Origin: VXNE01 sp965206615
GTDB lineage: Bacteria; Pseudomonadota; Gammaproteobacteria; Pseudomonadales; Azotimanducaceae
DNA: 64,000 nucleotides
Reading direction: 5' to 3'
Assembly (NCBI GenBank): GCA_965206615.1
Contig: OZ242219.1
Location: 496,001-560,000, forward strand
Made by a program: the position numbers and the translations under genes. The notes beneath the pieces are model-generated. The model had not been told where the DNA came from, searched no databases, and was given only the letters and a program-made list of their open reading frames with translations. Positions 16,707 through 25,776 of this stretch are shown here, one piece after another. Position 1 is the first letter of the stretch, and every line of letters starts with the position of its first letter.

Positions 16707-17569
16707 CGGGCCACCATGCCCGAGGCCACGGCGAGCCGGTCGGCGCGGCGCTTCAGGTCGTCGATGTTGGTCGCGAACAGCCCCAGCACGAGCTGATCGA
16801 CACCGGCATCGCCGTATGCGGACGCGATGTCGGGGGTCACGCGCAGTCCGCCGGCGCCGATGTAACGGCGTACCGAGGCGGGGTCGCGTCCGGCGTCACG
16901 GAGCTTTGCGTCGAGGCGCTCGAACCCGGCGCGCGCGGCCTCGGGGTCGAGGTTGAATGCGTACCAGCCATCGCCCTGGGTAACCACCCGCTGCATGGCC
17001 GGCTCGCTCTCGCCGCCAAACAGGATCGGCGGGTGCGGTTTCTGCACGGGCTTCGGGTTCATGTAGCAGGGGGCCAGCTGCACCGTTGGCCCTTCGAAGC
17101 TGGACACTTCCTGCGTCCACAACGCCTTCATGGCATCGATGTACTCGGCGCAACGGCTCGCCCGTGCCCGGAAGCTCATCTGCAGGTTGTCGAACTCCTC
17201 CCGCAGCCAGCCGATGCCGACGCCGAATTCGAAGCGCCCGCCAGAGAGATAGTCGAGGTCGGCGACCATCTTGGCCGTGTAGACGGGCTGCCGCTGCGGT
17301 ACCAGGCAGATGCCCGTGCCGAGCCGGATGCGGGACGTGTGGGCGGCGACGTAGGTGAGGGCGGAGAAGGGATCGAGGATGCCGTCCGGGTTGCCGGGGA
17401 TCCTGCCGTCCTCCGAGTACGGGTACGACGACGCGTACTCCGGAAAGAACAGCACGTGCTCGGGAGCCCAGATGGACGCGAAGCCCACCTCCTCGAGATG
17501 CCGGGCGGCGGCGGCGATGTAGTCCACGGGCGTGCGGTGGCTGAAGGGGATGGCGACTCCTACGTCCAT
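16703..17569 (-). CDS. LLM-class (luciferase-like) flavin-dependent oxidoreductase
   Basis: A 288-residue TIM-barrel protein of the luciferase-like monooxygenase family. The markers are VGVAIPFSHRTPVDYIAAAA at the N-terminus, IWAPEHVLFF, IRLGTGICLVPQRQPV, and the diagnostic LSGGRFEFGVGIGWLREEF around residue 105. Members use reduced FMN or F420, and the cofactor cannot be told from sequence alone. It is co-transcribed with the MaoC-like gene, which suggests a shared acyl-chain or xenobiotic pathway. ATG 17569 is preceded by AGGAGAG. Confidence 0.88.
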   Translation of the reverse strand: MDVGVAIPFSHRTPVDYIAAAARHLEEVGFASIWAPEHVLFFPEYASSYPYSEDGRIPGNPDGILDPFSALTYVAAHTSRIRLGTGICLVPQRQPVYTAKMVADLDYLSGGRFEFGVGIGWLREEFDNLQMSFRARASRCAEYIDAMKALWTQEVSSFEGPTVQLAPCYMNPKPVQKPHPPILFGGESEPAMQRVVTQGDGWYAFNLDPEAARAGFERLDAKLRDAGRDPASVRRYIGAGGLRVTPDIASAYGDAGVDQLVLGLFATNIDDLKRRADRLAVASGMVAR

Positions 17570-17891
17570 GTGTCTCTCCTGCGGGATGTCGGCGGCATGC
17601 TATCAGCGGCCAGTCCGCGTGCGCGACTGCAAACTCGAGGTAGCGGAGCCCGCGGTATCGGTCGATTCGGCCGGCGTGGCGGCGCACTTGCCGCTTGCCG
17701 CGCGGCCTTTTGCCGGTGCGCGACGGCCCGTGCCGGTCGCGCTCGAAAATGCCGCCACGAGACTGTAACCTACGCGCCCTTCGGGTGGATCTCCTCCCTC
17801 GCGGAGCAGGGGTGCAATTACAGATGAGTCGCTTTCCGGGCTGCGCGTGGGCGCCGCTCGTCACAGGCGTTTGTGCCCGGCGGGGCGACCG
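17570..17891. other. Divergent intergenic region between LLM and pntAA
   Basis: These 322 bp hold no convincing gene. They must contain the promoters of the divergent LLM/MaoC operon and the pnt operon. I see only weak hexamers (TTGCCG near 17690-17700 and TGTAAC near 17765) and no terminator or strong hairpin. Confidence 0.4.
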
Positions 17892-19022
17892 ATGCTGATC
17901 GGCGTGCCCAGGGAGACCGCCGCGGGCGAGTTGCGCGTTGCGTGCACGCCCACGACGGCCAGGAAGCTCACGGGGCTGGGTCTCGAGGTGGTCGTCGAGT
18001 CCGGTGCGGGCATGGCTTCGGCCTTTCCGGACGAAGCGTACGTGGCCGCCGGAGCGTCGATCGACGCGACGGGAGACCAGGCGTTCGGCGCCGACATCGT
18101 CCTGCGAGTGCGGCGCCCGTCTCCGGACGAGGTCGCGAGACTCTCCGGGGGCGCGATCCACATCGGCTTTCTCGATCCCTTCAAGGAGCGCGAGGTGCTC
18201 CGGAGTCTCGCGGATCGCCGCATCACCGTCGTCTCCATGGAGATGATCCCGCGCAGCACGCGGGCGCAGAAGATGGACGCGCTGTCATCGCAGGCGAGCC
18301 TGGCCGGATATGTCACGGTGATCCAGGCATCGGTCCACAGTCCGAAGATCTTTCCGATGATGATGACGCCGGCCGGGACGATCCCGCCGGCACGGGTGTT
18401 CGTGATCGGCGCCGGCGTGGCCGGTCTGCAGGCCATCGCCACGGCCAAGCGGCTCGGCGCCCGCGTGGAAGCGTTCGATACGCGGCCGACGGTCGCCGAA
18501 CAGGTGCGCTCCCTCGGCGCGCGCTTCGTCGAGATCGACATCGGCGAGGTCGGCGAGACCGAGCAGGGCTATGCGAAGGCGTTGACGCCCGAGCAGATCG
18601 AAATGCAGCAGGAAGGCATGAAAAAGGTCATCGCGGGCGCCGACGTGGTCATCACCACCGCCCAGGTCTTCGGGCGACCCGCGCCGCGCATCGTCTCGCG
18701 GGAGATGATCGAGGGCATGCAGCCCGGCAGCGTCGTGGTCGACATGGCCGTGGAGTCCGGCGGCAACGTCGAGGGCTCCGTGCTGAATCGGACCGTGGAC
18801 GTCGACGGCGTCGCGGTCCTCGGGCAGGGCAACCTGTCGTCCGCCGTCGCGCAGAACGCCAGCGAGATGTACGCGGCCAACCTCATGCACTTCATCGACG
18901 AATTCTGGGATGCCGAAGGCGGATCGCTGCGCCTCGACCCGGAGGACGACATCGTGGCCTCCGCCGTCGTGGTGCGGGACGGCAGCCTGCTCGGCGCCGC
19001 ATCCGACGCGGTCGCCAAGTAG
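17892..19022 (+). CDS. pntAA: Proton-translocating NAD(P) transhydrogenase, NAD-binding alpha-1 subunit
   Basis: A 376-residue domain I subunit of the split-type transhydrogenase that transfers hydride between NADH and NADP+ using the proton gradient. Signatures are GVPRETAAGELRVACTP at the N-terminus, the conserved QASLAGY segment, the Rossmann loop GAGVAGLQAIATAKRLGA with an acidic residue after it (AFDTRP), and the mobile-loop region. ATG 17892 is used, although the frame opens earlier. It is first in the operon pntAA-pntAB-pntB. The arrangement with a separate small alpha-2 gene is that of Rhodospirillum-type enzymes and not of E. coli PntA. Confidence 0.95.
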   Translation: MLIGVPRETAAGELRVACTPTTARKLTGLGLEVVVESGAGMASAFPDEAYVAAGASIDATGDQAFGADIVLRVRRPSPDEVARLSGGAIHIGFLDPFKEREVLRSLADRRITVVSMEMIPRSTRAQKMDALSSQASLAGYVTVIQASVHSPKIFPMMMTPAGTIPPARVFVIGAGVAGLQAIATAKRLGARVEAFDTRPTVAEQVRSLGARFVEIDIGEVGETEQGYAKALTPEQIEMQQEGMKKVIAGADVVITTAQVFGRPAPRIVSREMIEGMQPGSVVVDMAVESGGNVEGSVLNRTVDVDGVAVLGQGNLSSAVAQNASEMYAANLMHFIDEFWDAEGGSLRLDPEDDIVASAVVVRDGSLLGAASDAVAK

Positions 19023-19040
19023 CCGAACCAGGAGCGTTTC

Positions 19041-19349
19041 GTGGAATCCATTCCCGTCTATCTGGCCTTCATCCTCGTCCTGTCCATCTTCCTGGGCTTC
19101 GAACTCATCTCGAAGGTGCCGGCGACGCTGCACACCCCGCTGATGTCGGGCGCCAATGCCATCTCGGGGATCACCCTGGTCGGTGCGCTGATGGCGGCCG
19201 GCGCCGCGATGAGCGTCGAACACGGCACCATGGCGACCGCACTGGGCGTCGCCGCGGTGGTGTTCGCGACGATCAACGTCGTGGGCGGATACATGGTCAC
19301 GGACCGCATGCTGGGCATGTTCAGGAAACGCGGCGCCGACGACCGATGA
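19041..19349 (+). CDS. pntAB: NAD(P) transhydrogenase alpha-2 membrane subunit
   Basis: A 102-residue protein with three to four membrane helices (YLAFILVLSIFLGFELIS; ISGITLVGALMAAGAAM; ATALGVAAVVFATINVVGGY) and the characteristic TPLMSGANAISG loop of the domain II part of PntA. The start is GTG 19041 with CAGGAG nine bases upstream. The stop overlaps the pntB start (ATGA). It anchors the complex in the inner membrane and forms part of the proton channel with PntB. Confidence 0.94.
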   Translation: MESIPVYLAFILVLSIFLGFELISKVPATLHTPLMSGANAISGITLVGALMAAGAAMSVEHGTMATALGVAAVVFATINVVGGYMVTDRMLGMFRKRGADDR

Positions 19350-20710
19350 ACCCGATCTACATCAACCTCGCCTACATCGTGGCGGCGGCGCTCTTCATCT
19401 TCGGGCTGAAGATGCTCGCCTCGCCGGCCACGGCGCGTCGCGGCAACGCGCTGTCTTCCATCGGCATGTTCGTGGCCATCGTGGTGACGCTCACCTCGAG
19501 GGAGATCGTCAGCTACGAGTGGATCGCCGCGGGGGCCATCGTCGGGGCGGTGATCGGCGCCGTGGCGTCGCGTCTGATCGCCATGACCTCCATGCCGGAG
19601 ATGGTGGCGCTCTTCAACGGCTCCGGCGGCGCCGCCAGCCTGCTGGTTGGCTGGGCCGCGCTGCACGGTCAGCAGGATGTGGCGACGTTCACGGCGTTCG
19701 TTGCGTTCCTGTCCATCCTGATCGGCGGCGTGACGGCGTCCGGCTCCATCGTCGCCTGGGGCAAGCTCGCGGAGATCCTGCCCAGCCGCGCGCTGGTCTT
19801 CGCCGGACAGCGGTTCCTGAACGGCCTGCTGCTCGCGGCGGTGATCGTGGCGGGGACGCTCTTCGTCATGGAACCTTCGACGTCGTCGTCGGTGTTCTGG
19901 GTCGTGCTGGGTCTGGCGTTGCTGCTGGGCGTGATGGTGGTGATTCCGATCGGCGGCGCCGACATGCCGGTGGTGATCTCGCTGCTCAACAGCTACTCCG
20001 GCCTCGCCGCGTGCGCGGCCGGTTTCGCGATCGACAACAACATCCTGATCGTGGCGGGGTCCCTGGTCGGCGCCGCGGGCATCATCCTGACGAACATCAT
20101 GTGCAAGGCGATGAACCGCTCGCTCGCCAACGTGCTGTTCAGCGGCTTCGGCGCGGTGAAGTCGGCGGCCAAGGTCGAGGGCGAGGTCAAGCCCATCACC
20201 GCTGAGGACGCCTACCTGATCCTCGAGGCGTCGTCGTCCGTGACGTTCGTGCCGGGTTATGGCATGGCGGTCGCGCAGGCGCAGCACGTGGTGCGCGAGC
20301 TGGGCGACCTGCTTGAGGAGAACGGCGCGGAGGTGACCTACGCGATCCATCCGGTGGCAGGGCGGATGCCGGGGCACATGAACGTGCTGCTGGCCGAAGC
20401 GAGCGTCCCCTACGATCAACTCGTGGAGATGGAGGACATCAACCCGCGCATCGACAACATCGATGTGGCGGTGGTGATCGGCGCGAACGACGTGGTCAAT
20501 CCGTCCGCACGCACGGATCCGGACAGTCCCATCCACGGCATGCCGATCATCGATGTCGACCGGGCGCGTACGGTGTTCGTGCTGAAGCGCTCCATGGCGT
20601 CCGGCTTCGCGGGCGTCGACAATCCGCTCTTCTTCGGCACGAACACGCGGATGCTGTTCGGCGACGCGAAGGAGTCGATCTCCCGCATCGTGGGGCAGTT
20701 CAAGGGCTGA
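19346..20710 (+). CDS. pntB: NAD(P) transhydrogenase beta subunit
   Basis: A 454-residue subunit with about nine membrane helices in residues 1-260 and a C-terminal NADP-binding domain III (about 280-454). PGYGMAVAQAQH is the NADP-binding loop, HPVAGRMPGHMN and VIGANDVVNPSART are highly conserved, and the domain ends with KRSMASGFAGVDN. It provides NADPH from NADH at the expense of the proton motive force. It is the last gene of the operon. The region after it converges with the large unknown gene on the minus strand. Confidence 0.96.
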   Translation: MNPIYINLAYIVAAALFIFGLKMLASPATARRGNALSSIGMFVAIVVTLTSREIVSYEWIAAGAIVGAVIGAVASRLIAMTSMPEMVALFNGSGGAASLLVGWAALHGQQDVATFTAFVAFLSILIGGVTASGSIVAWGKLAEILPSRALVFAGQRFLNGLLLAAVIVAGTLFVMEPSTSSSVFWVVLGLALLLGVMVVIPIGGADMPVVISLLNSYSGLAACAAGFAIDNNILIVAGSLVGAAGIILTNIMCKAMNRSLANVLFSGFGAVKSAAKVEGEVKPITAEDAYLILEASSSVTFVPGYGMAVAQAQHVVRELGDLLEENGAEVTYAIHPVAGRMPGHMNVLLAEASVPYDQLVEMEDINPRIDNIDVAVVIGANDVVNPSARTDPDSPIHGMPIIDVDRARTVFVLKRSMASGFAGVDNPLFFGTNTRMLFGDAKESISRIVGQFKG

Positions 20711-20763
20711 TCGGCCGCCTGTCGTCAGCCTCCAGGACTGGCGGGCGCGCCGCTGGAAGACCT

Positions 20764-20793
20764 CTGAACACGTTCATCCCTGAACTTGTTCAG
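20764..20793. repeat. Inverted repeat between convergent genes
   Basis: CTGAACA (20764-20770) and TGTTCAG (20787-20793) form a 7-bp inverted repeat with a 16-base loop between the stops of pntB and the minus-strand gene at 20801. It could act as a weak shared terminator or a protein site. No T-run follows. Confidence 0.35.
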
Positions 20794-20800
20794 CCGCGGA

Positions 20801-23140
20801 TCATCCTTCGGCGCGCCTGGCGCGCTGCAGGAAACGGCCGACCGCGTCGGGCCGGACCCAATCCACCTCGGTGGAGGAGAGGTCCATCCTGCTCTCCACC
20901 GTGCTCCAGTGCAGGTGCCCCGTGCGCCGGAGCGGTTCGAGCAACACCGGCAGCAACGAGTCGATGCCGGCGCCGTTCGCGGTTTGGGACCTGCGCCAGT
21001 CGGGGTCGGGGGTCAGGGCGCCGAGCATCGCGAGCGCCGCGACCGCGACGGTGCCCGAGCGCGCGTTCACGCGGGCTCCGAGGCAGCGGTTGGCTTCCAT
21101 CCACGAGATGCGGCCCTGCAGCCTTGCGACGATGAGCAGCGCGAGCATTCTGGATGCCGCGAACGTCCCGTCGAAGCCGAGTTCCTGCCGCGCGCCCAGC
21201 GTAAACGCAACGCGTTCCCGCTCCCGCCGCCAGAACCCGCTCGCATCGTCGTCAAGGCCTGGCCACGTCGCGGGTTCCGAGTGCGACACGAGGGCCCGAT
21301 AGACGGTCGCGGAGGCTCTGGCTCGCGCCCACTCGCAGAGGGCTCGTTCGTTGCGCGGCGTCCAGAAGGGGTAGAAATCTTCACCGAGTCCCGCTCGCCT
21401 CCCGAAGGCGAGGGCGCTGGCCTGCTGCTCCTGAAAGAAGCTCCGGGGCGGAGCGTTGACGTGCCGGGCAAGACGATCCCGATAGCCGTACATGCCGGGC
21501 GCGCACTTCACGATGTCCGGACACCGCGCCAGCGTGGCGGCGAGGGTACCGGAGGCGGTGGACGGCACCGACCGCATGAGTTCGGCCCAGCTCAGGGGCC
21601 CCCGGTCCCGCAGGAGCCCCTGCATCGCCGCCCGCGTGGTCCCGCCTGCGGGGTGCGGCTCGAGGCTGCCCCCGTCTTCGTAGGGCGCGGCGCGGAGTCG
21701 CTCGGGCAGTTCGGTGAGGGAACACCATTGATGGTCCCAGATGCGCAGGAAGAGCTGCGGTGCCGAGCGCAGGGCCCCGATCAACTCTCCCGCGGAAGGG
21801 GTAACAGCGGCATTGCCGCCATGCCGTGCCGATGCACGCCGGTGGTCGGCGACGCGGTCCCGCAGTTCGCTCACGGCCAGTGGAACACGGGCGTCAGCCA
21901 GGGCCCGGTCGAGCAGGACCGTCGGACGTCGACGTGCGCTGACCACGGCGTAGTCCTGCTCGATGGTCAGGGATTGGCTGTGCCGCAACAGTACTTCGAT
22001 GTCGCGGTCAGCGAGATGGAGCCCTCGCGCGATCCGCGAGACGGGTTGGGGCAGCATCCAACGGGTCGACAGCTCCGCCTCCAATCGCCGCGCTGCCTCG
22101 ATCCGGGATTGGGAGGTGTCGCTCTTGAGCAGCCAGCCGTCCCTGGTCCGGTCGCAGTAGTGCGCGAGGCACGCTTCGACACCTCCCAGCGCCTCCATCA
22201 GATAGAGTTCCGGCGCTCCGAAGAGCTCATGGAAGGGCCGCGAGGCCGTATAACCGATGCCGCCTTCACAGAGCCGGGGCCACCACGAGTGGAAGAGGGC
22301 GTCGAGGGTCTGGCGGGCGCGATAGCGGATGCCCAGGGCGCGCAGCGTGTGACGCGCGCGCTTCTCCAGCGTGCGTACCTGCCCGGGGCTGGCGCCGAGC
22401 TCCGTGGCGAGCACGCGCAAGCTGCACCGCGGCTGGATTCCGGTCCGAGCCTCCAGTACGCGACGGCAAGCGGGGGCGAGCGCGTCCGTGGCGTAGCCAT
22501 GAAACCGCTCCGGCGGCACGTCCGGGAACCTGGACGTGGCGTGCGCGATGGGCATCGGAGCGCCAGGCTCCGGGTGGCGGGACAGGAACGTGGACAGTGC
22601 AACGACGAGTTGCTGCACCGCGCGTAGCGGGAAATGGGGGATCGCCTTCCGCAACGCGTAGCACCAGTCGATGTAGTTCGTCGGAATCCGCCTGATCGGC
22701 GTGCGTACGACTCGGATGCCCTGGGCAGCCGCACGGCGGATGGCCCCGTCGACCTGGGTCGATACCGGATGACGGGCGATGAACTCGGCGAGGCTCCAGG
22801 CCAGGGCATCGCTCGCCCGCGTGCGGCCCGCGCGTGCGGGGGGCTTCGCCCGGGCCAGGACATCGAGGCGCACCTCGAGAATACGCCGCTCCAGGTACGT
22901 GGCGGTACGGGAACCCATGTTGGGTATGCACGCCTGCAGTTGCCCCGGTCGTTCGGCGCGCAGATCGCCGATATGGAGGTCGGCGCCGGGGACCCCGCGG
23001 GCCTTCGCGTCGAGCACCAGTTTCCGGACACGGGACTGCACCGGGAAGTGCACGACGAAGTCGGCGAGCGTCATGGTGTCGACGTCGCCCGGACCGGAGG
23101 CAGCCGCTGCGGCCCCCTGCTGGTGGTTTCCAACGCTCAT
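20801..23140 (-). CDS. Large multi-HTH DNA-binding protein with a sigma-region-4-like segment
   Basis: About 779 residues from ATG 23140 (ATG 23188 is an in-frame alternative; neither has a clear ribosome binding site). I do not recognise the whole protein. A segment near residue 250, SLRVLATELGASPGQVRTLEKRARHTLR, has the shape of sigma-70 region 4. Later segments, for example LLRDRGPLSWAELMRSVP followed by APGMYGYRDRL near 540-580, resemble HARE-HTH/winged-helix units. Another helical unit at about 390-440 (PVSRIARGLHLADRDIEVLL) may be a further HTH. It is rich in Arg and has no membrane segment. A transcription or DNA-maintenance role is inference. It stands alone, convergent with pntB and about 230 bp from the PhyH gene. 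Confidence 0.6.
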   Translation of the reverse strand: MSVGNHQQGAAAAASGPGDVDTMTLADFVVHFPVQSRVRKLVLDAKARGVPGADLHIGDLRAERPGQLQACIPNMGSRTATYLERRILEVRLDVLARAKPPARAGRTRASDALAWSLAEFIARHPVSTQVDGAIRRAAAQGIRVVRTPIRRIPTNYIDWCYALRKAIPHFPLRAVQQLVVALSTFLSRHPEPGAPMPIAHATSRFPDVPPERFHGYATDALAPACRRVLEARTGIQPRCSLRVLATELGASPGQVRTLEKRARHTLRALGIRYRARQTLDALFHSWWPRLCEGGIGYTASRPFHELFGAPELYLMEALGGVEACLAHYCDRTRDGWLLKSDTSQSRIEAARRLEAELSTRWMLPQPVSRIARGLHLADRDIEVLLRHSQSLTIEQDYAVVSARRRPTVLLDRALADARVPLAVSELRDRVADHRRASARHGGNAAVTPSAGELIGALRSAPQLFLRIWDHQWCSLTELPERLRAAPYEDGGSLEPHPAGGTTRAAMQGLLRDRGPLSWAELMRSVPSTASGTLAATLARCPDIVKCAPGMYGYRDRLARHVNAPPRSFFQEQQASALAFGRRAGLGEDFYPFWTPRNERALCEWARARASATVYRALVSHSEPATWPGLDDDASGFWRRERERVAFTLGARQELGFDGTFAASRMLALLIVARLQGRISWMEANRCLGARVNARSGTVAVAALAMLGALTPDPDWRRSQTANGAGIDSLLPVLLEPLRRTGHLHWSTVESRMDLSSTEVDWVRPDAVGRFLQRARRAEG

Positions 23141-23328
23141 GCTCTGCGATGCTACGGTTCGCGCATCGCTGCAAAAGCGGACATCCACCCGTCGGGCGTG
23201 GGGTGATCTCTGGCAAAGAGTCCGAAAGCGGCGTCTTGAGATCGACCCGGTGGCGGGGTGGAGCCACTCCGCCGGCGTGACGGGCGGTTACGGGCACCGC
23301 GCCCGTATGGGCTAGTGTTGGGCAGCGC

Positions 23329-23374
23329 GGGCGACCACGAGGGTCGGGCGGGCGACCACAAGGGTCGCCCCTAC
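23329..23374. repeat. REP-like repeat, GGGCGACC...GGTCGCCC family
   Basis: A degenerate copy (23329-23350) is followed by a perfect copy (23350-23374) of a 25-bp element whose arms GGGCGACC and GGTCGCCC pair around ACAA. The same 25 bp recur at 39908-39932. The element covers the last bases of the phytanoyl-CoA dioxygenase gene. Confidence 0.65.
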
Positions 23375-24495
23375 AGCGTGATGTCCCGCTGCCAGTACTC
23401 GTCGCCCTCTGCGGCGATCTCGGCCCGCGCGCGGTCGTTCCAGCAACTGTCGCCGAGGTAGCTGCCCTGGTACTCATAGGGCGTCTCGTTGGGGTAACGC
23501 TGACGCCTGGCGTCGATGGCGAGGGGGATCATGCGCGCCCGTCGCAGCACGTACTCCTCGGAGTATTTCACGGACTTGATGTCGCCGGGCTTGCGGAACG
23601 CGTGGACGTTGGTCGTCTCGGCGCCGATGGCGGAGTCGCGCTTGTGGAAGCCCATGACCATCGTGTTGCGCCGCTCCGGGGTCCTGTTGGGAAACGAACC
23701 GTGCAGGGAACTGCGGTTCACCATCCCGCAGTCGCCGGGCTCGAGCATCATCGGCACGGCCTCTGGCAAGCGCTCCGTGATCGGCGGGAAGCTGCCGTCG
23801 TTCGCGAGGCGCCAGCGTCGGTGGCTGCCCGGAACGACCCAGAGGCCGTTCTCGGGCGTGCAGTGCGACCACGACACCGACAGATTGAAGCCGTGCGTCT
23901 TGCCGGAGCCGTCCGGTTGCTCAAGGGCTTCGCCGTCTTCCGTCCAGTGGGTGCGTCCGTCCTGATGCCACGGGGTCGGTGCGCCCGCACCGGGGTCCTT
24001 GTTGAAGATGCTCTCGTGGAACGGCACGAAGTCCGCGCCGTTGACGCTTGCCGCCATCCGCAGGATGTGCGGATGTGCATAGGCGCGTAATGCGGAGTCC
24101 ATCATCATGAGGGGGTGCGAGACGAGGTGGACGGGGGCGGCGTCCTCCTGGTCCTCCTCGGGCTTGCCGATCGCGCCAAGCGTGTAGTAGCCGGGGAACC
24201 GGACCGGGCGACCGTACCGGTCTATGTCGCTCGTCTCCGTGACGGGCGCGTTGTCGAGGATCGGGGCGAAGTCGGCCTTGAGTTCGGCGCACTCTTCGGC
24301 GGAGAGCACTCCGGTGAAGACATAGAAGCCGCAACGGTGATATGCGTCCAGGATGTCCTGGGCGAGCACGCCGTGCTCGTCGAAGCGCATCGGACCCCGG
24401 TTGCCGAGGGCGAGCGCCCGCCGGATGCCGTCCGCGCGGTATTCCTCCCAGGTGGGGTCGACCGTCGCTTCGATCGCTGCCTGGCTGGCCGTCAT
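23371..24495 (-). CDS. Phytanoyl-CoA dioxygenase (PhyH) family protein
   Basis: A 374-residue Fe(II)/2-oxoglutarate-dependent oxygenase. The iron ligands are probably the His and Asp of PTPWHQDGRTHW and the distal His of NRSSLHGSFPNRT, with an Arg a little further on that would bind 2-oxoglutarate. ATG 24495 is selected for the GGGGAGG eight bases upstream. It is followed on the same strand by a cupin gene reading the same way further down, but the two are separated by a promoter-sized gap. PhyH paralogues hydroxylate many small molecules, and the substrate here is unknown. Confidence 0.88.
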   Translation of the reverse strand: MTASQAAIEATVDPTWEEYRADGIRRALALGNRGPMRFDEHGVLAQDILDAYHRCGFYVFTGVLSAEECAELKADFAPILDNAPVTETSDIDRYGRPVRFPGYYTLGAIGKPEEDQEDAAPVHLVSHPLMMMDSALRAYAHPHILRMAASVNGADFVPFHESIFNKDPGAGAPTPWHQDGRTHWTEDGEALEQPDGSGKTHGFNLSVSWSHCTPENGLWVVPGSHRRWRLANDGSFPPITERLPEAVPMMLEPGDCGMVNRSSLHGSFPNRTPERRNTMVMGFHKRDSAIGAETTNVHAFRKPGDIKSVKYSEEYVLRRARMIPLAIDARRQRYPNETPYEYQGSYLGDSCWNDRARAEIAAEGDEYWQRDITL

Positions 24496-24635
24496 GCCGG
24501 AACCTCCCCTCGTCCCTTTCGTGTGGAACTCCATACGCTATACCGTGCTATCGGCAGTCGCAAGCGCGCGTGCGGCGCCGTTCGCGCCGCGCTGCATGGA
24601 CGCCCGCGGAGGCGAGCGTCCCCACCGGGCTCGCT

Positions 24636-25043
24636 TCAGCTTCCGGCCGGCGGATCGACCACAACCGTTCGGAAGTCCGCGGGCGCAACGACTTCCAGGA
24701 CCTCGAAGTCGTCGGAGACGGCGAGTTCCCGGTGCGGAATGCCCGGACGCTGGTTGATGCAGTCGCCCTTCCTGATGGTGCGTTCGCCCTCGCCGGCGTA
24801 TTCGAAGGTCGCCCAGCCGTTCAGGACGTACACCATCTGGAAGCTGCACTCGTGCATGTGCCACTGCTGGACCGCGTCGGTCTCGGTACGGCCGTTCGCG
24901 CGGATCAGGTGGGCGACGTAGTCGCCGTTCGTCGCCCCGTTCACGCCGAGGTCGCGATACTCGAAGATCCGGCGCAGGCCTTCGGTCCATTGGGCGTCGG
25001 CCTCACTGTCGATCTTGAAGCGCCAGTCGGTGGTGGTCTCCAT
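24636..25043 (-). CDS. Cupin-domain protein
   Basis: A 135-residue single-domain cupin. The metal-binding residues are visible in WHMHECSFQMVYVLNGW (His-x-His ... ) and in the second cupin motif PGIPHRELAVSDDFE. ATG 25043 has GGGAGGAA six bases upstream. The small beta-barrel could be a dioxygenase, isomerase or sensor. It lies just downstream of decayed dehydrogenase remnants whose frame happens to read into it, which is coincidental. Confidence 0.8.
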   Translation of the reverse strand: METTTDWRFKIDSEADAQWTEGLRRIFEYRDLGVNGATNGDYVAHLIRANGRTETDAVQQWHMHECSFQMVYVLNGWATFEYAGEGERTIRKGDCINQRPGIPHRELAVSDDFEVLEVVAPADFRTVVVDPPAGS

Positions 25044-25213
25044 GGACGTTCCTCCCTGTCGGTGGGGTGTTGGTGCGGTGCCGCCCCGGCGATCCCGGAG
25101 GGTCGCGTGAATCGACACTATAGCGCGGGCGACCGCGCGGGACCGAGCCTGAGCCCTTCCACAGCGGAGGTGCCGATCAGCTCCTTCCTGTCCTTCGCGT
25201 TTTTCGTCGCGAC

Positions 25214-25529
25214 TGAATTGCCATAGCGGCTCCCCCGTCGCCGCATCGAGAGCAAAGGCGTTTTGACGCGGCGTGAGTCCATACGATATCCCATCCACGA
25301 CGATTGGCGACGTCGACCATCTGGAAGCACCGGGTCCTTGTTGCATCTCACCCGTATCGTATCGCCACGCAACTTCGAGCTGTTCTACATTTTGCGGCGT
25401 GATCTCGGCGATATCCGCATACTGTGCCTCGTTTGCACTGCGGTAATGCGGCCAATCGACATCAGGTTCCTGACCGCATGCGGCAAGCGTGAGGAAAACA
25501 GGTGGACCAACACCGGTGCTAAATCGCAT
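25214..25529 (-). pseudogene. PQQ-dependent dehydrogenase, N-terminal remnant
   Basis: About 105 residues of the start of a quinoprotein (PQQ) dehydrogenase. There is a lipobox-like signal sequence (FLTLAACG), then DWPHYRSANEAQYADI, VEQLEVAWRYDTGE and FALDAATGEPLWQF, which is the canonical beginning of the eight-bladed propeller. After PLWQF the family similarity stops and the frame runs into unrelated sequence. Only about 15-20 percent of the expected 550-700 residues remain. Confidence 0.7.
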
Positions 25530-25740
25530 CGTCGGGCAGCGCAAACGCCACCAGTTCCGCATCTTCGTGCGCACCCCCTGCCGACACAGCGATGTACTGA
25601 CGGCCCTCGTGCATGTAGGTCATCGGTGCGCCGTGCCCCCACCGGGACTTGAAAAACGTGCTCACCGCTGGAGAGATCGATGGCGGTCAAGCGTCGATAC
25701 GGCGGTTTCAGCAGCGGCAGACCACGCGGACCGCCCACGG
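25519..25740 (-). pseudogene. PQQ-dependent dehydrogenase, C-terminal remnant
   Basis: Two pieces of the C-terminal end of a quinoprotein dehydrogenase in different frames. AIDLSSGEHVFQVPVG is in one frame; GHGAPMTYMHEGRQYIAVSAGG and VAFALPDD, then a stop at 25519, are in the next. The roughly 60 residues normally between them are gone, with a frame change at the junction. It lies just upstream of the N-terminal remnant of a second such gene, so two tandem paralogues seem to have collapsed. Confidence 0.65.
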
Positions 25741-25776
25741 GTTGGTATTTGATCGCATAGCGAAAGTCCGAAGTGC

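Noticed and set aside
24636..25574. One 312-codon minus-strand frame spanning the PQQ dehydrogenase N-terminus and the cupin
   Set aside because: The joining segment is non-coding in character, and the cupin has its own ribosome binding site and start, so a fusion protein is unlikely.
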